Below, piece by piece: positions 1 through 9,000 of a stretch of DNA of 37,870 nt. Source of the stretch: DAOTYX01 sp034434635 (GTDB taxonomy: Bacteria > Chloroflexota > Anaerolineae > B4-G1 > DUEL01); the NCBI GenBank assembly GCA_034434635.1, contig DAOTYX010000026.1, forward strand, positions 1 to 37,870, read 5' to 3'. The notes beneath the pieces were generated by a model, which saw only the letters and a list, made by a program, of their open reading frames with translations, did not search any database and was not told the origin of the DNA. Numbering within the stretch: position 1 is the first letter of the stretch; the number at the start of each line of letters is the position of its first letter. The position numbers and the translations under genes are program-made.

Positions 1-1445
1 GCGAAGCGGAACGGCTGGCTCCAACGGACGCTGAAACCATCGGCGGGGAGGTTCGGGGCGGGGGCGGACGTCCCCCACTCGTAGTCCACAGCCGGGTCCT
101 GGCGCGTCAACGCCGGCGCGCCGCTCAGGTCGGGATTGGCGAAGTACTCCGCATGCCAGGGATCGGCCTGTGGCGTGCCGGTGGGAGCCGGAGTGAGGGC
201 GGGGACCGGCGTGCCAGCGGCGCTGGCTGGCTCCCACCAGAAATGGACCAGCGCATGGCCATTCTGCTCGTAGTACTCCACGGTCAGGACGTGGCTTCCC
301 TGCAGGTAAGTGGGGGACTGGTAGTGCAGTTCCCCGGCCATCGGCTGCCAGAGGTTCATCACCAGCGCGTCGTCCACCCAGAGGCGGAAGCCGTCGTCGG
401 AGCGGACGTAGAAGGTGTAATAGCCGGGCGAGAAGGTGACCGTGCGGGTCCAGCGGACGGAGAAGTTGTCGTCGGGCATCCAATCCGCCGGGGCGCCGAT
501 GCCCCAGTCGAAGTCAATCGCCCCGTCATCGCGCACCAGCGCCGGCCCACCGACCAGGTCGCGGTTGTCGAAGTAGCGGCCCTGCCAGCCGGTGAAGGCG
601 CCGCGCGGCTCCCACCAGACGTGCGCCGCGGCCTCTCCACCCTCCTCGAAGTACTCGACCACGATTGTGTGTTGTCCTGCGCTCAGGGTCATCTCGCCGG
701 TGCGGGTGTTGGGCAGGCTCTGCTTGCGCCAGGCGTCAATCACCCGCTGGCCGTCCACGCTCAGTCGCACGCCGTCGTCACATGAGGCCAGGAAGCGGTA
801 GGTCCCGGCAGTGAAGCCCAGGGTGCGGATCCAGCGCACGGAGAAGTGGTCGGCGGGCAGGCTGGCGTCGGGACTGCCGCTGCCCCAATCGAAGTCAATC
901 GCCCGGTCGTCGCGGAGCAGCGCCGGGCTCCCCTCCAGGTTCTGGTTGCTGTAGTACTCGCCGCGCCAGGCTGCCCCGCCAGCGATCTCCTCCCAACCCA
1001 CCTGGGCCGCCGCTGCCCCGGTGTGCTCGAAGTACTCGACGACGACGGTGTGCAGCCCCTCCTGCACGTAGCGGTCCACCATTGCCCACGTGCCGTTGCG
1101 GTCGCGCCACTCCTCCCAGACGATCTGACCGTCCAGGAGGATGCGCATGCCATCGTCGCTGCGGGCCAGGAAGCGATAGGTGCCGCTGGCGAACCACTCC
1201 TGGCGGGTCCAGCGGACGGAGAAGTTGTCGGCAGGGATGGCCGGATCGGGGCTGCCGCCTCCCCAGTCGAAACTGATCTGCGCATCCTCGCGGGATACGA
1301 CGGGTGCTCCCTCCAGGTTAGGGTTGGCAAAGTACTCGCCGCGCCAGGGGCCGGGGCCGGCCAGGGCTGGCGAGACGCTGATGGTGAGCAGAAGGATGGC
1401 CAGGATGATAAGGAGACGCGGAAACAAGGGAAATCTGTGCTTCAT
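1..1445 (-). CDS. Secreted PA14-repeat protein (3' end outside window)
   Basis: The frame is open from an ATG at 1445 to the left edge, giving 481 complete codons. The first 29 residues are a classic signal peptide: a basic start (MKHR), a Leu/Ile-rich core and an ALA cleavage motif before GPGPW. Four PA14/GLEYA-like units follow, beginning near W34, W160, W287 and W430. Each starts WxxxYFxNxxL and carries an FxVRWxR strand, an S/CDDGxR motif and a VEYxE motif. A Pro/Thr-rich linker precedes unit four, which is cut by the window edge. PA14 is a beta-barrel domain often involved in binding carbohydrates on secreted proteins. The protein is probably exported and binds a glycan or surface ligand. 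Any catalytic domain would lie beyond the window. The start is supported by GAGGTGGG a few bases upstream and by a promoter candidate. Confidence 0.85.
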   Translation of the reverse strand, partial: MKHRFPLFPRLLIILAILLLTISVSPALAGPGPWRGEYFANPNLEGAPVVSREDAQISFDWGGGSPDPAIPADNFSVRWTRQEWFASGTYRFLARSDDGMRILLDGQIVWEEWRDRNGTWAMVDRYVQEGLHTVVVEYFEHTGAAAAQVGWEEIAGGAAWRGEYYSNQNLEGSPALLRDDRAIDFDWGSGSPDASLPADHFSVRWIRTLGFTAGTYRFLASCDDGVRLSVDGQRVIDAWRKQSLPNTRTGEMTLSAGQHTIVVEYFEEGGEAAAHVWWEPRGAFTGWQGRYFDNRDLVGGPALVRDDGAIDFDWGIGAPADWMPDDNFSVRWTRTVTFSPGYYTFYVRSDDGFRLWVDDALVMNLWQPMAGELHYQSPTYLQGSHVLTVEYYEQNGHALVHFWWEPASAAGTPVPALTPAPTGTPQADPWHAEYFANPDLSGAPALTRQDPAVDYEWGTSAPAPNLPADGFSVRWSQPFRF

Positions 1446-1462
1446 CTTCCCACCTCAAATCC

Positions 1463-1491
1463 ACTATATCGCAGTTTGCGGCTGGCGTCAA
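1463..1491 (-). promoter_or_regulatory. Sigma-70 promoter of the PA14 gene
   Basis: Read on the minus strand, TTGACG (1491-1486) is followed by 17 bases and TATAGT (1468-1463). The -10 lies about 18 bases before the start codon of the PA14 protein, so the 5' leader would be very short. The rest of the gap to 1626 contains only a loose inverted repeat of the 'ccacggagag/ctctgtgg' kind at about 1530-1583. Confidence 0.6.
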
Positions 1492-1625
1492 TGGGATGTG
1501 ACTTGGGCAAGGGAACACGCCCCAGAGCCACGGAGAGCGCGGCGCTTCCCTGTTTTCAGCCGCGCCCCCCGTGTCTCTGTGGTTACTTCATGTGACGTCT
1601 GACCGGTGAATATGGTTCCATCTGT

Positions 1626-2399
1626 TCACCCGAGGGCGTTATCGAGGAACATCATCAGCACGAAGCCGAAGATCACGCCCCACGTGCCCTCCAGTTCGTG
1701 CCCGCGGCTGTGGGTCTCAGGAATGACCTCATCGGAGACGACGTAGAGCATGGCGCCAGCGGCGAAGGCCAACCCCCACGGCAGGAGGGGATGCATCACG
1801 CTCACGGCCAATACCCCGATTACCCCGGCGATGGGCTCGGCCAGGCCCGAGCCCAGGGCGTAGAGCAGCGCCTTGCCACGCGGCCAGCGCTCCCGCAGCA
1901 GCGGCAGGGCCACCGCCAGACCCTCTGGCATGTTCTGCAGGCCGATGGCGATCATCAGCGGGACGGCCTCGGCAAAGCGCTGCCCGCCGAAGGCCAGGCC
2001 CACTGCCAGCCCTTCCGGGAGGTTGTGCATGGTGATGGCGATAATCAGCAGCCAGACCCGACGCAGGGCAGAGGAGGGACCTTCCTTGCCTTTGACGAAG
2101 TGGGTGTGCGGCAGGATGCGGTCGAGGACGGCCAGGAAGAGCGCGCCGACCAGGATGCCCATCACCGCCGGCAGGATGCCGCCGGTCTCGATGGCCGGGA
2201 TGATGAGGCTGAAGGCGGTGGCGGCCAGCATCACCCCGGCGGCAAAGCCCAACAGCGCGTCCAGTAGCCGTTCCGAAACACGGGTGGTGAAGAGCACCGG
2301 CAGGGCACCCACACCGGTGAGCAGGCCGGTGAACAGGGTGGCCACGATGCCGGCCAGAATGTGATTTTCTCCAAAGAGGGTTTGAAAGAGCGTGGTCAT
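1626..2399 (-). CDS. ZIP-family divalent metal transporter (GufA-like)
   Basis: A 257-residue polytopic membrane protein with about eight hydrophobic segments. The two ZIP signature helices are clear. HNLPEGLAVG is the TM4 metal-binding motif, and QNMPEGLAV is the TM5 motif with Gln in place of His, as in the GufA subfamily. ZIP proteins move zinc, iron, manganese or related ions into the cytoplasm; the substrate cannot be read from sequence. The start at 2399 has AAGGTAAGGA just upstream. The gene faces away from a Fur-family regulator and a CbiMQO transporter on the other side of a repeat array, which makes the locus look devoted to transition-metal uptake. Confidence 0.9.
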   Translation of the reverse strand: MTTLFQTLFGENHILAGIVATLFTGLLTGVGALPVLFTTRVSERLLDALLGFAAGVMLAATAFSLIIPAIETGGILPAVMGILVGALFLAVLDRILPHTHFVKGKEGPSSALRRVWLLIIAITMHNLPEGLAVGLAFGGQRFAEAVPLMIAIGLQNMPEGLAVALPLLRERWPRGKALLYALGSGLAEPIAGVIGVLAVSVMHPLLPWGLAFAAGAMLYVVSDEVIPETHSRGHELEGTWGVIFGFVLMMFLDNALG

Positions 2400-2477
2400 G
2401 GTTTCCTTACCTTCCCCGACCTGTGCCGCTTCTGAGAGCCTGCCCGAATAGACACAGGCTGGCTCGCAATACCGCCC

Positions 2478-3010
2478 CCCGGCGCATGGGATGCGCCGGC
2501 TGCGGGATCACCCCGTAGGGCGGCATCCCTATGCCGCCCGCCGGCGCATAGGATGCGCTGGCTACGGAATCACCCCCGTAGGGCGGCATCCCTATGCCGC
2601 CCGCCGGCGCATAGGATGCGCCGGCTGCGGGATCACCCCGTAGGGCGGCATCCCTATGCCGCCCGCCAGCGCATGGGATGCGCCGGCTGCGGAATCACCC
2701 CCGTAGGGCGGCATCCCTATGCCGCCCGCCAGCGCATGGGATGCGCTGGCTACGGAATCACCCCCGTAGGGCGGCATCCCTATGCCGCCCGCCGGCGCAT
2801 GGGATGCGCCGGCTGCGGAATCACCCCGTAGGGCGGCATCCCTATGCCGCCCGCCAGCGCGCCAGAGCCCTCCCGCCCCCCGGCGCATGGGATGCGCCGG
2901 CTACGGGATCGCCCCGTAGGGCGGCATCCCTATGCCGCCCGCCGGCGCATAGGATGCGCCGGCTGCGGAATCACCCCCGTAGGGCGGCATCCCTATGCCG
3001 CCCGCCAACG
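2478..3010. repeat. Array of paired-hairpin (REP/BIME-like) repeats, ~62-63 bp unit
   Basis: Eight copies of a unit fill the gap between the ZIP gene and the Fur gene. The invariant part begins GTAGGGCGGCATCCC at 2515, 2578, 2640, 2703, 2766, 2828, 2916 and 2979. Spacing is 62-63 bp except for one 88-bp interval with a degenerate insert. Each unit holds two hairpins. One has a GGGCGGCAT/ATGCCGCCC stem with a CCCT loop. The other has a CCGGCGCAT/ATGCGCCGG stem with an AGG or GGG loop. The open frames through this stretch on both strands come from the periodic sequence and are not genes. It may act as a transcription or supercoiling boundary between the divergent genes. Confidence 0.92.
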
Positions 3011-3073
3011 CACCAGAGTCGTGGTAGAGTATGCCTCAATGGGACGAGTTGTCAAGTGGAGCGCCGCCTGGCC

Positions 3074-3102
3074 TTGACAGTCCCTATCCATTCGGGTATA
3101 AT
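3074..3102 (+). promoter_or_regulatory. Consensus sigma-70 promoter of fur-cbiMQO
   Basis: TTGACA (3074-3079), a 17-bp spacer and TATAAT (3097-3102) match the sigma-70 consensus perfectly. The start codon of the Fur-family gene follows 30 bases after the -10. A promoter this strong next to a repressor gene suggests that it is normally held down by a repressor. Confidence 0.85.
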
Positions 3103-3118
3103 TGTAAATAGTTGCAAC
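3101..3118. promoter_or_regulatory. Candidate Fur/Zur-type operator overlapping the -10 and +1
   Basis: TTGTAA (3102-3107) and TTGCAA (3112-3117) form an imperfect AT-rich dyad around ATAG, starting on the last base of the -10. Position and composition suit a Fur-family autoregulatory site, but the dyad is short and imperfect, so this is a suggestion only. Confidence 0.35.
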
Positions 3119-3132
3119 AACAAGGAGTTGCG

Positions 3133-3585
3133 ATGCCCCATTGCATGACCCTGATCGAGCGGCTGCGCCAGCGCGGCTACCGCGTCACGCCCCAGCGGGA
3201 GATGATCATCGAAGCGGTGGCCCACAACGGCCATCACGTCAGCGCGGAGGAGGTCTTCGAGGCGGTGCGCCAGCGGACGCACGCCATCAACCTGGCCACG
3301 GTCTATCGCACACTGGACCTGCTGGTGGAAGAGGGGCTGGCCAGCCGCGCCGACCTGGGGGGCGGACGGGTGGTCTATGCCACCCTGCGCCACGGCCCGC
3401 ACATTCACCTGGTCTGCCGGCAATGCGGCAAGGTGATCGAGACAGAAGCCGACGTGCTGGCTCCGCTGATCCAGGCGCTTCAGGCCCAATGGGGCTTCTC
3501 CTGCGACGCGCAACACCTGGCCATCACCGGCCTGTGCGCAGATTGTCAGAAGCAACTCGCCGCATCACCAGAACTGAGGAGGTAA
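3133..3585 (+). CDS. Fur-family metal-responsive repressor
   Basis: About 150 residues, the usual length for Fur/Zur/PerR. The N-terminal winged helix contains RGYRVTPQREMI and the recognition segment INLATVYRTLDLL. The C-terminal dimerisation domain has the metal-site pattern HGPHIHLVCRQCG plus a second CADC pair, so a structural Cys4 zinc site is expected. The ATG at 3133 is chosen because AAGGAG lies six bases before it. An earlier in-frame ATG at 3112 falls inside the putative operator and has no ribosome site. The gene is three bases from cbiM, so it probably regulates its own operon. Whether it senses zinc, nickel, cobalt or iron cannot be told from sequence. Confidence 0.93.
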   Translation: MPHCMTLIERLRQRGYRVTPQREMIIEAVAHNGHHVSAEEVFEAVRQRTHAINLATVYRTLDLLVEEGLASRADLGGGRVVYATLRHGPHIHLVCRQCGKVIETEADVLAPLIQALQAQWGFSCDAQHLAITGLCADCQKQLAASPELRR

Positions 3586-3588
3586 GAC

Positions 3589-4563
3589 ATGCTCAAAACC
3601 GAAGTCCTTCCCGCTTCCCCACAAATGCACATCCCTGACGGCTTCCTGAGCCTTTCCGTGGCCGTGGTGTGCTGGATCGTGGCCATTGCCGGCATTGGGC
3701 TGGCATTGTGGCGGAGCCGCAAGGTGCTGGGCGAGCGGCAGGTGCCCTTGATGGGGGTGCTGGCCGCCTTCATCTTCGCCGCGCAGATGCTGAACTTCAC
3801 CGTCGCCGGGGGCACCTCCGGCCACTTCCTCGGCGGGGCATTGGCGGCGATCCTGCTCGGGCCGTGGGCCGCAACGCTGACGCTGACCACCGTGGTGGCG
3901 ATCCAGGCGCTGCTGTTTCAGGACGGCGGCCTGGTGGTGATGGGGGCCAACATCACCAACATGGCGGTCATTGCCCCGCTGGTCGCCTACGGCGTCTATC
4001 GTGGGGTGAGGTTACTGGCGGGCGAGCGGCGCTGGGGCTCGCTGGTCGGCGGCTTTCTGGCTGCCTGGATCTCCGTCGTGCTCGCCTCGACCGCCTGCGC
4101 CGTCGAACTGGGCTTCTCCGGCACCTCGCCCATCGGCATCGCCTTGCCAGCAATGGCCGGCGTCCATGCGCTGATCGGCATCGGCGAAGGGTTGATCACC
4201 CTGGGTGCGCTGGCCCTCGTCACCGCCGTGCGGCCTGACCTGGTCGAGGCAGAACAGGTGAAAGCCAGGATTGGCGGCCTGCGCTGGGCCTGGGTGGGCC
4301 TGGGTCTGGCTCTGGTGCTGACGTTGCTCTCCCCTCTGGCCTCGCCCCATCCAGACGGCCTGGAGCGCGTGGCGGAGAACCTGGGCTTCATCGAAGCCGC
4401 GCAGAGCGCCCCCTATGAGGTGATCCCCGACTACGTCTTCCCTGGCATCTCCAATGAGGCCCTGGCGACCATCACCGCTGGCGTGGCGGGGACGCTCATC
4501 GTCTTCGCCGTCGCCGTAGGGATCGCCGCCCTGTACCGGCGACGGGAGACGGCGAGGCCGTAG
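3589..4563 (+). CDS. cbiM: ECF cobalt/nickel transporter, substrate-binding CbiM fused to a PDGLE (CbiN-like) domain
   Basis: A 324-residue membrane protein. Residues 13-18 are MHIPDG, the N-terminal metal-binding signature of CbiM/NikM. Later motifs include GTSGHFLGG and GANITNMA. After about residue 250 comes SPHPDGLERVAENLGF and a final transmembrane helix, which is the PDGLE or CbiN-like module, so both parts are in one chain. The protein captures Co2+ or Ni2+ for uptake. GAGGAGG just before 3589 favours that start, but it leaves 12 residues in front of the MHIPDG motif. An ATG at 3625 would put MH at the N-terminus but has no ribosome site. The gene is in an operon with fur, cbiQ and cbiO. 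Confidence 0.93.
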   Translation: MLKTEVLPASPQMHIPDGFLSLSVAVVCWIVAIAGIGLALWRSRKVLGERQVPLMGVLAAFIFAAQMLNFTVAGGTSGHFLGGALAAILLGPWAATLTLTTVVAIQALLFQDGGLVVMGANITNMAVIAPLVAYGVYRGVRLLAGERRWGSLVGGFLAAWISVVLASTACAVELGFSGTSPIGIALPAMAGVHALIGIGEGLITLGALALVTAVRPDLVEAEQVKARIGGLRWAWVGLGLALVLTLLSPLASPHPDGLERVAENLGFIEAAQSAPYEVIPDYVFPGISNEALATITAGVAGTLIVFAVAVGIAALYRRRETARP

Positions 4564-4570
4564 GCACGCG

Positions 4571-5308
4571 ATGCACATTAACGCCCTGGACAGTTACCGA
4601 CCTGGCCGGAGCCGGGTGCATCGGCTCGACCCCCGGGTCAAGTTGCCGCTCACGCTGCTTTTCATCCTGTCCGTGGCGCTGATGCCTGACCGTTCGTGGG
4701 TGGCTTTCGGCCTGTCGCAGGGACTGCTTCTCCTGGTGACCTTTCTTTCCGGGGTGGGGGCAGGGCTGGTGCAGCGTCGTTCTGCGGTGGCCCTGCCCTT
4801 CACCCTGGCGGCGCTGACGGTCATCTTCGCCACGCCGGGCCACCCATTGTGGACCTTGCCCGGCGGCCTGCTGACGGTGACCGATGCTGGCCTGTGGCGC
4901 TTTCTCTCTATCGTGATCCGTTCCTACCTGTCAGTCCAGGCAGCGGTGCTGCTGGCGGCGACAACCCCCTTTCCTGACCTGCTGTGGGCGGCGCGGGCGT
5001 TGCGTGTGCCGCGTACCCTCGTGGCCGTCAGTGGCTTTCTCTACCGCTATCTGTTCGTCCTGGCTGACGAAGCCCAGCGGTTGCTGCGGGCGCGGGAGGC
5101 GCGCTCCGCCGCGCCCGGCGGCCGTGGTGGGGGAAGCGTGGTCTGGCGCGCCCGCGTGACCGGCGCGATGGCCGGGTCGTTGTTCATCCGTTCCTACGAG
5201 CGGAGCGAGCGCATCTACGCCGCCATGCTGGCGCGGGGATACGATGGCGAGGTGAGGCTGCTGAAGTACCAGCCGTTGGGAGAAGAGGCAAGCCTCGGCG
5301 AAGGATAG
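4571..5308 (+). CDS. cbiQ: ECF transporter transmembrane (T) component CbiQ
   Basis: A 245-residue protein starting seven bases after cbiM. It has the N-terminal signature HRLDPRVKLPLTLLF, four to five membrane segments, and two cytoplasmic Ala-Arg motifs (LLRAREAR near 176 and MLARGYDGE near 225). In this family these motifs couple the T component to the ATPase. It is the energy-coupling scaffold between CbiM and CbiO. The ribosome site is weak, so translation may be coupled to cbiM. Confidence 0.93.
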   Translation: MHINALDSYRPGRSRVHRLDPRVKLPLTLLFILSVALMPDRSWVAFGLSQGLLLLVTFLSGVGAGLVQRRSAVALPFTLAALTVIFATPGHPLWTLPGGLLTVTDAGLWRFLSIVIRSYLSVQAAVLLAATTPFPDLLWAARALRVPRTLVAVSGFLYRYLFVLADEAQRLLRAREARSAAPGGRGGGSVVWRARVTGAMAGSLFIRSYERSERIYAAMLARGYDGEVRLLKYQPLGEEASLGEG

Positions 5309-5318
5309 GCGATGGGCA

Positions 5319-6023
5319 ATGATGGAACCCTGTGTTGAAGTCCGTGATGTGCGCTTCACCTATCCTGACGGCCGGGAGGCGCTGCGGGGGATCAACCTGC
5401 ATCTGGCGCCGGGGGAGAAGGTCGCCCTGGTCGGGCCGAACGGCGCCGGCAAGTCCACCCTCATCCTGCTCCTGGCCGGCCTGCTCAAGGGCCAGGGCAG
5501 CATTCGCATCTTCGGCGAGGAACTGACCGAGAAGAACGTGCGTCGGTTGCGCGCCCGGCTGGGAGTGGTCTTTCAGGACCCCGACGACCAGTTGTTCTCC
5601 CCCACCGTGTTCGACGATGTGGCCTTCGGCCCTCTCTACGCCGGGCTGCCGGAAGCAGAGGTGCGTGAGCGGGTGGCCTGGGCGTTGGACCAGGTGGGGT
5701 TGGCCGGCTTCGAGAAGCGGCTGTCCCATCACCTGAGCCTGGGGGAGAAGAAACGGGCGGCCATCGCCACTGTCCTGGCGATGCAGCCGGAGGTGTTGGT
5801 GCTGGACGAGCCAGCGGCCGGGCTGGACCCCCGTGCCCGGCGGCGGCTGATCGCCGTACTGCGTGATCTGCCTCAGGCGATGCTCCTGGCGACGCACGAC
5901 CTGTGGCTGGTGGAGGAACTGTTGCCGCGCACCGTCTTGCTGAACGGTGGGACGGTCGTCGCGGATGGGCCCACAGCGGCCATCCTGACCAACAAGCGCC
6001 TGCTGGAAACGCACGGACTGTAG
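5319..6023 (+). CDS. cbiO: ECF transporter ATPase CbiO
   Basis: A 234-residue ABC ATPase. Walker A is GPNGAGKST at 39-47. The Q-loop region is VVFQDPDDQLFSPTVFDDV, typical of cobalt-type ECF ATPases. The signature LSLGEKKRAAIA is followed by Walker B VLVLDEPAAGLDP and a switch His in LATHD. It energises CbiMQ. A single ATPase gene suggests a CbiO homodimer. An adjacent ATG at 5322 could also be used. The stop is one base from the stop of the convergent kinase gene, leaving no room for a dedicated terminator. Confidence 0.94.
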   Translation: MMEPCVEVRDVRFTYPDGREALRGINLHLAPGEKVALVGPNGAGKSTLILLLAGLLKGQGSIRIFGEELTEKNVRRLRARLGVVFQDPDDQLFSPTVFDDVAFGPLYAGLPEAEVRERVAWALDQVGLAGFEKRLSHHLSLGEKKRAAIATVLAMQPEVLVLDEPAAGLDPRARRRLIAVLRDLPQAMLLATHDLWLVEELLPRTVLLNGGTVVADGPTAAILTNKRLLETHGL

Positions 6024-6024
6024 G

Positions 6025-9000
6025 TTATGTCGTGCCGGGGGGGGCCTTGGGCAGGGTGAAGAAGAAGGTGCTGCCCTTCCCCTCCTCGCTTTCCACGCCC
6101 ACCTGGCCACCGTGGGCCTCGACGATGCGCTTGACGATGGCCAGCCCCAGCCCTGCCCCGCCGAACCGCCGCTGCATTGTGCCATCCACCTGGTAGAACC
6201 GGTCGAACAGGCGGGGGATTTTGTCTTTGGGGATGCCGATGCCGGTATCGGAGATTTCGGTGCGCAGGCTGTCCGGCGCCTCGACGATCCGCACGGTGAT
6301 CGTCCCGCCATCAGGGCTGAACTTGATGGCATTGGACAGCAGGTTGTCGAAGACTTGAAGGATGCGGGAGGGTTCGGCAAGGACTGGCGGCAGGTCTGGA
6401 GGAATCTCAGAGCGCAGCACGATGCTCGCTGCCGCCGCCGCGGGCTTGCACCCCTCCAATGCCGTGAGGGCCAGTTGCTCCAGGCTTACCGGTCGGGTCT
6501 CCAATGTCTCCGGGCGCACCGCCTCCAGGGTGATGATGTCCTCCACCAGGCGGGTCAGGTGCTCCGTCTTGCGGGCGACCGTATCCAGGCTCTTCTGCTG
6601 GTCCTCGGTCAGTGGCCCCAGGTCGCCTCCCAGCAGCAACTCCACGTACCCCTTGATGAAGGTCAGCGGCGTGCGCAGTTCATGGGAGACGTTCTGCACC
6701 ATCTCGTCTTTGAGCTGATCCGCCTCCTGAAGCCGCGCGTAGGCTTCCTCAAGATTCCCGGCATGCCGTCTCACCGCCTGGTAGAGCTGGGCATTCTCCA
6801 CAGCGGCGCCCACCTGGTTGGCGATGGCCACCAGCAGCGCGATCTCGCGCTCTGAAAACTGGCGAGGGGCATGGTCCATCGCGCTGAGGATGCCCACGAC
6901 TCGACCGCGCGAGTGCATGGGGATCATCACCATCGCCCGGACCTCTTCCCGCTTGAACTCGGGCACAGCCAGACGCGGATCCCCGTTGACATTGTCCGTG
7001 ATGAGCACAGTGCCGGAGCGCACCACCTGGCCGGACATTCCCTCATTGAGGGGCACGCGCATGCCAACGTGGGAGTAGCGGAGCCCGCGTTGGGCCTGGA
7101 ACACCACTTCCTGTTTCTCCTCATCCACCAGGCTGACCGCGGAGGCCTCGACATGGAGCACGCGGATGACGGCTTCCATCGCCGCCTCCAGGATCTCCTG
7201 GAGTTCGAGGGACTGACCCAATCGGGCAGCCACGGTGTTGAGAGCAGCCAGTTCCTCCGCCCGTTGACGGGTCTCGGCATACAGTCGCGCGTTCTGGAGC
7301 GCGGTCGTCACCTGCTCGGCCAGAGTCTGCGCGGTGGCGACGTCCAACTCGTCGAAACTGAAGGGTTTGCGGCACTTCAGGGCCAACACCCCAACCGTCT
7401 CGCCGCCGATCTTCAGGGGAACGGCCAACTCAGAGCCGCAGAGGGTCTGGTCAGGAGAGAGAGCGCGGCACAGGTCATTCTGGCTGTAATCGTTGACGAG
7501 CAACAGCTGGCCGTGGGTGGTCACCCAGTCAGCGATCCCGCTGCTCAAGAGCCGGGTTGACGGGGCAGCCACTTCATCTTCCCCCGCCCTGCCGGCAATG
7601 AACATCTCTCCCGTGTCCGGGTCCAGCAACATCAACTCGACGCTGTCATACTGGAAATGCTGTCGAACTGCCTGGGCCACGGTGGGCAACAGGTAGTCAG
7701 GGGAGAGGATGGCATTGGTCTGCTGGGCCACCACGTTGAGCAGCGCAGCCTGGCGGGCACGACGGCGCTCCCGCTCGTACAGCCGGGCGTTCTCCACCGC
7801 CACCGCCACCTGGCTGGCGACCGCCGTCAGGAAGTTGATGTCACGCTGGACATAGGCGTGAGGACGTCGGCTCTGCACGGAGAGCGCGCCGATGGTTTGC
7901 TCTCCAATAGCCATGGGAACCACGACCAGTGAAGAGGGAACAACCTCTCCCATCAGCGAGAATGTGACATCAGGCGGCAGGTCCTCAAGACGGCTGAGGT
8001 CGTCTATCACCAAGGGCTGGCCATGGCGCAACGCCCACCCGATGACCCCTGTCCAGTCCGCCTTCTCGTCGTAGAACCGCCGGTCCTCCTCAATGACCAC
8101 CGGGATGCGGATGGTCTCCGCCTCACGGTCCCACAGAGCGATGTAGAACAGGGTGGCGTCAGTGAAGCGGCTCACCTGCTGATGGACCGCCTCGATCAGT
8201 TTGTGCAGATCGAGGACGGCGGTGATCACCCGGCCGATCTCGTACAGGGCGGCCAGTTCGGTCAGGCGGGTACGCTGCTCCTCGTGAAGGATGGCGTTCT
8301 CGATAGCGCTGGCCAGCAGATCGGCCATCGTCTGCAGGGTGGTGAGGTCCTCTTTGGAGAAGGCCATAAGTTGGGTGGACTGGATGGTCATCGCGCCGAT
8401 GACGCGCCCCTGGCTGACCAGGGGCAGGGCCGCTTCAGAACGGGTCTCCGGCAGAAGTGGGTTAGAGAAACGGGCGGCCTCCTCCCCCACATCAAGGGCG
8501 ATGCGCGGCTCCCCAAGAGCGGTGCACTGGCCGATCATCGAGGGGCCACCGACCTCCAGACGGTGGCCGTCGGCCAACATCTTCTGGCCGGCCTCCCCGC
8601 TGCCGGCGCGCAGAACGGCCCACCGGCCGGTGGGGTCGATCAGAAAGATGCCCACGTAGTAGAGGTCAAACCGATCGCGGATCAGTTCCACCGTCTGACT
8701 GAGCAGCCGTTCGACATCGAAGATGGCCGCCGCATGGCGCCCGACCTCTGCCGCCGTTTGGAGGTGGAGGGCCCGACGCTGCGCCTCGCCGAAGAGACGG
8801 GCGTTCACCAGCGCTGCCGCCACCTGCCCGGCGAGGGTCATCGCCAGGCCCATCTGGGCAGCGGTCAGCCGCCGCTCCCTCAGCGTGTCCTCCAGTTCGA
8901 CCACGCCGATGCATTCGCCCTTGTAGACCATCGGCAGGACGGTCAGGGCTTTGGCATTGCACAGGCGCATAGCCGCCAGTTCGTGAGAGTTGGCATGAGG

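Noticed and set aside
2478..3010. CRISPR array
   Set aside because: Units have no unique spacers; nearly the entire unit is repeated, and no cas genes are present.
2553..3148. Overlapping open frames on both strands through the first repeat array, encoding Arg/Pro/His-rich repeats
   Set aside because: They arise from the periodic hairpin DNA, have no ribosome sites and resemble no protein.
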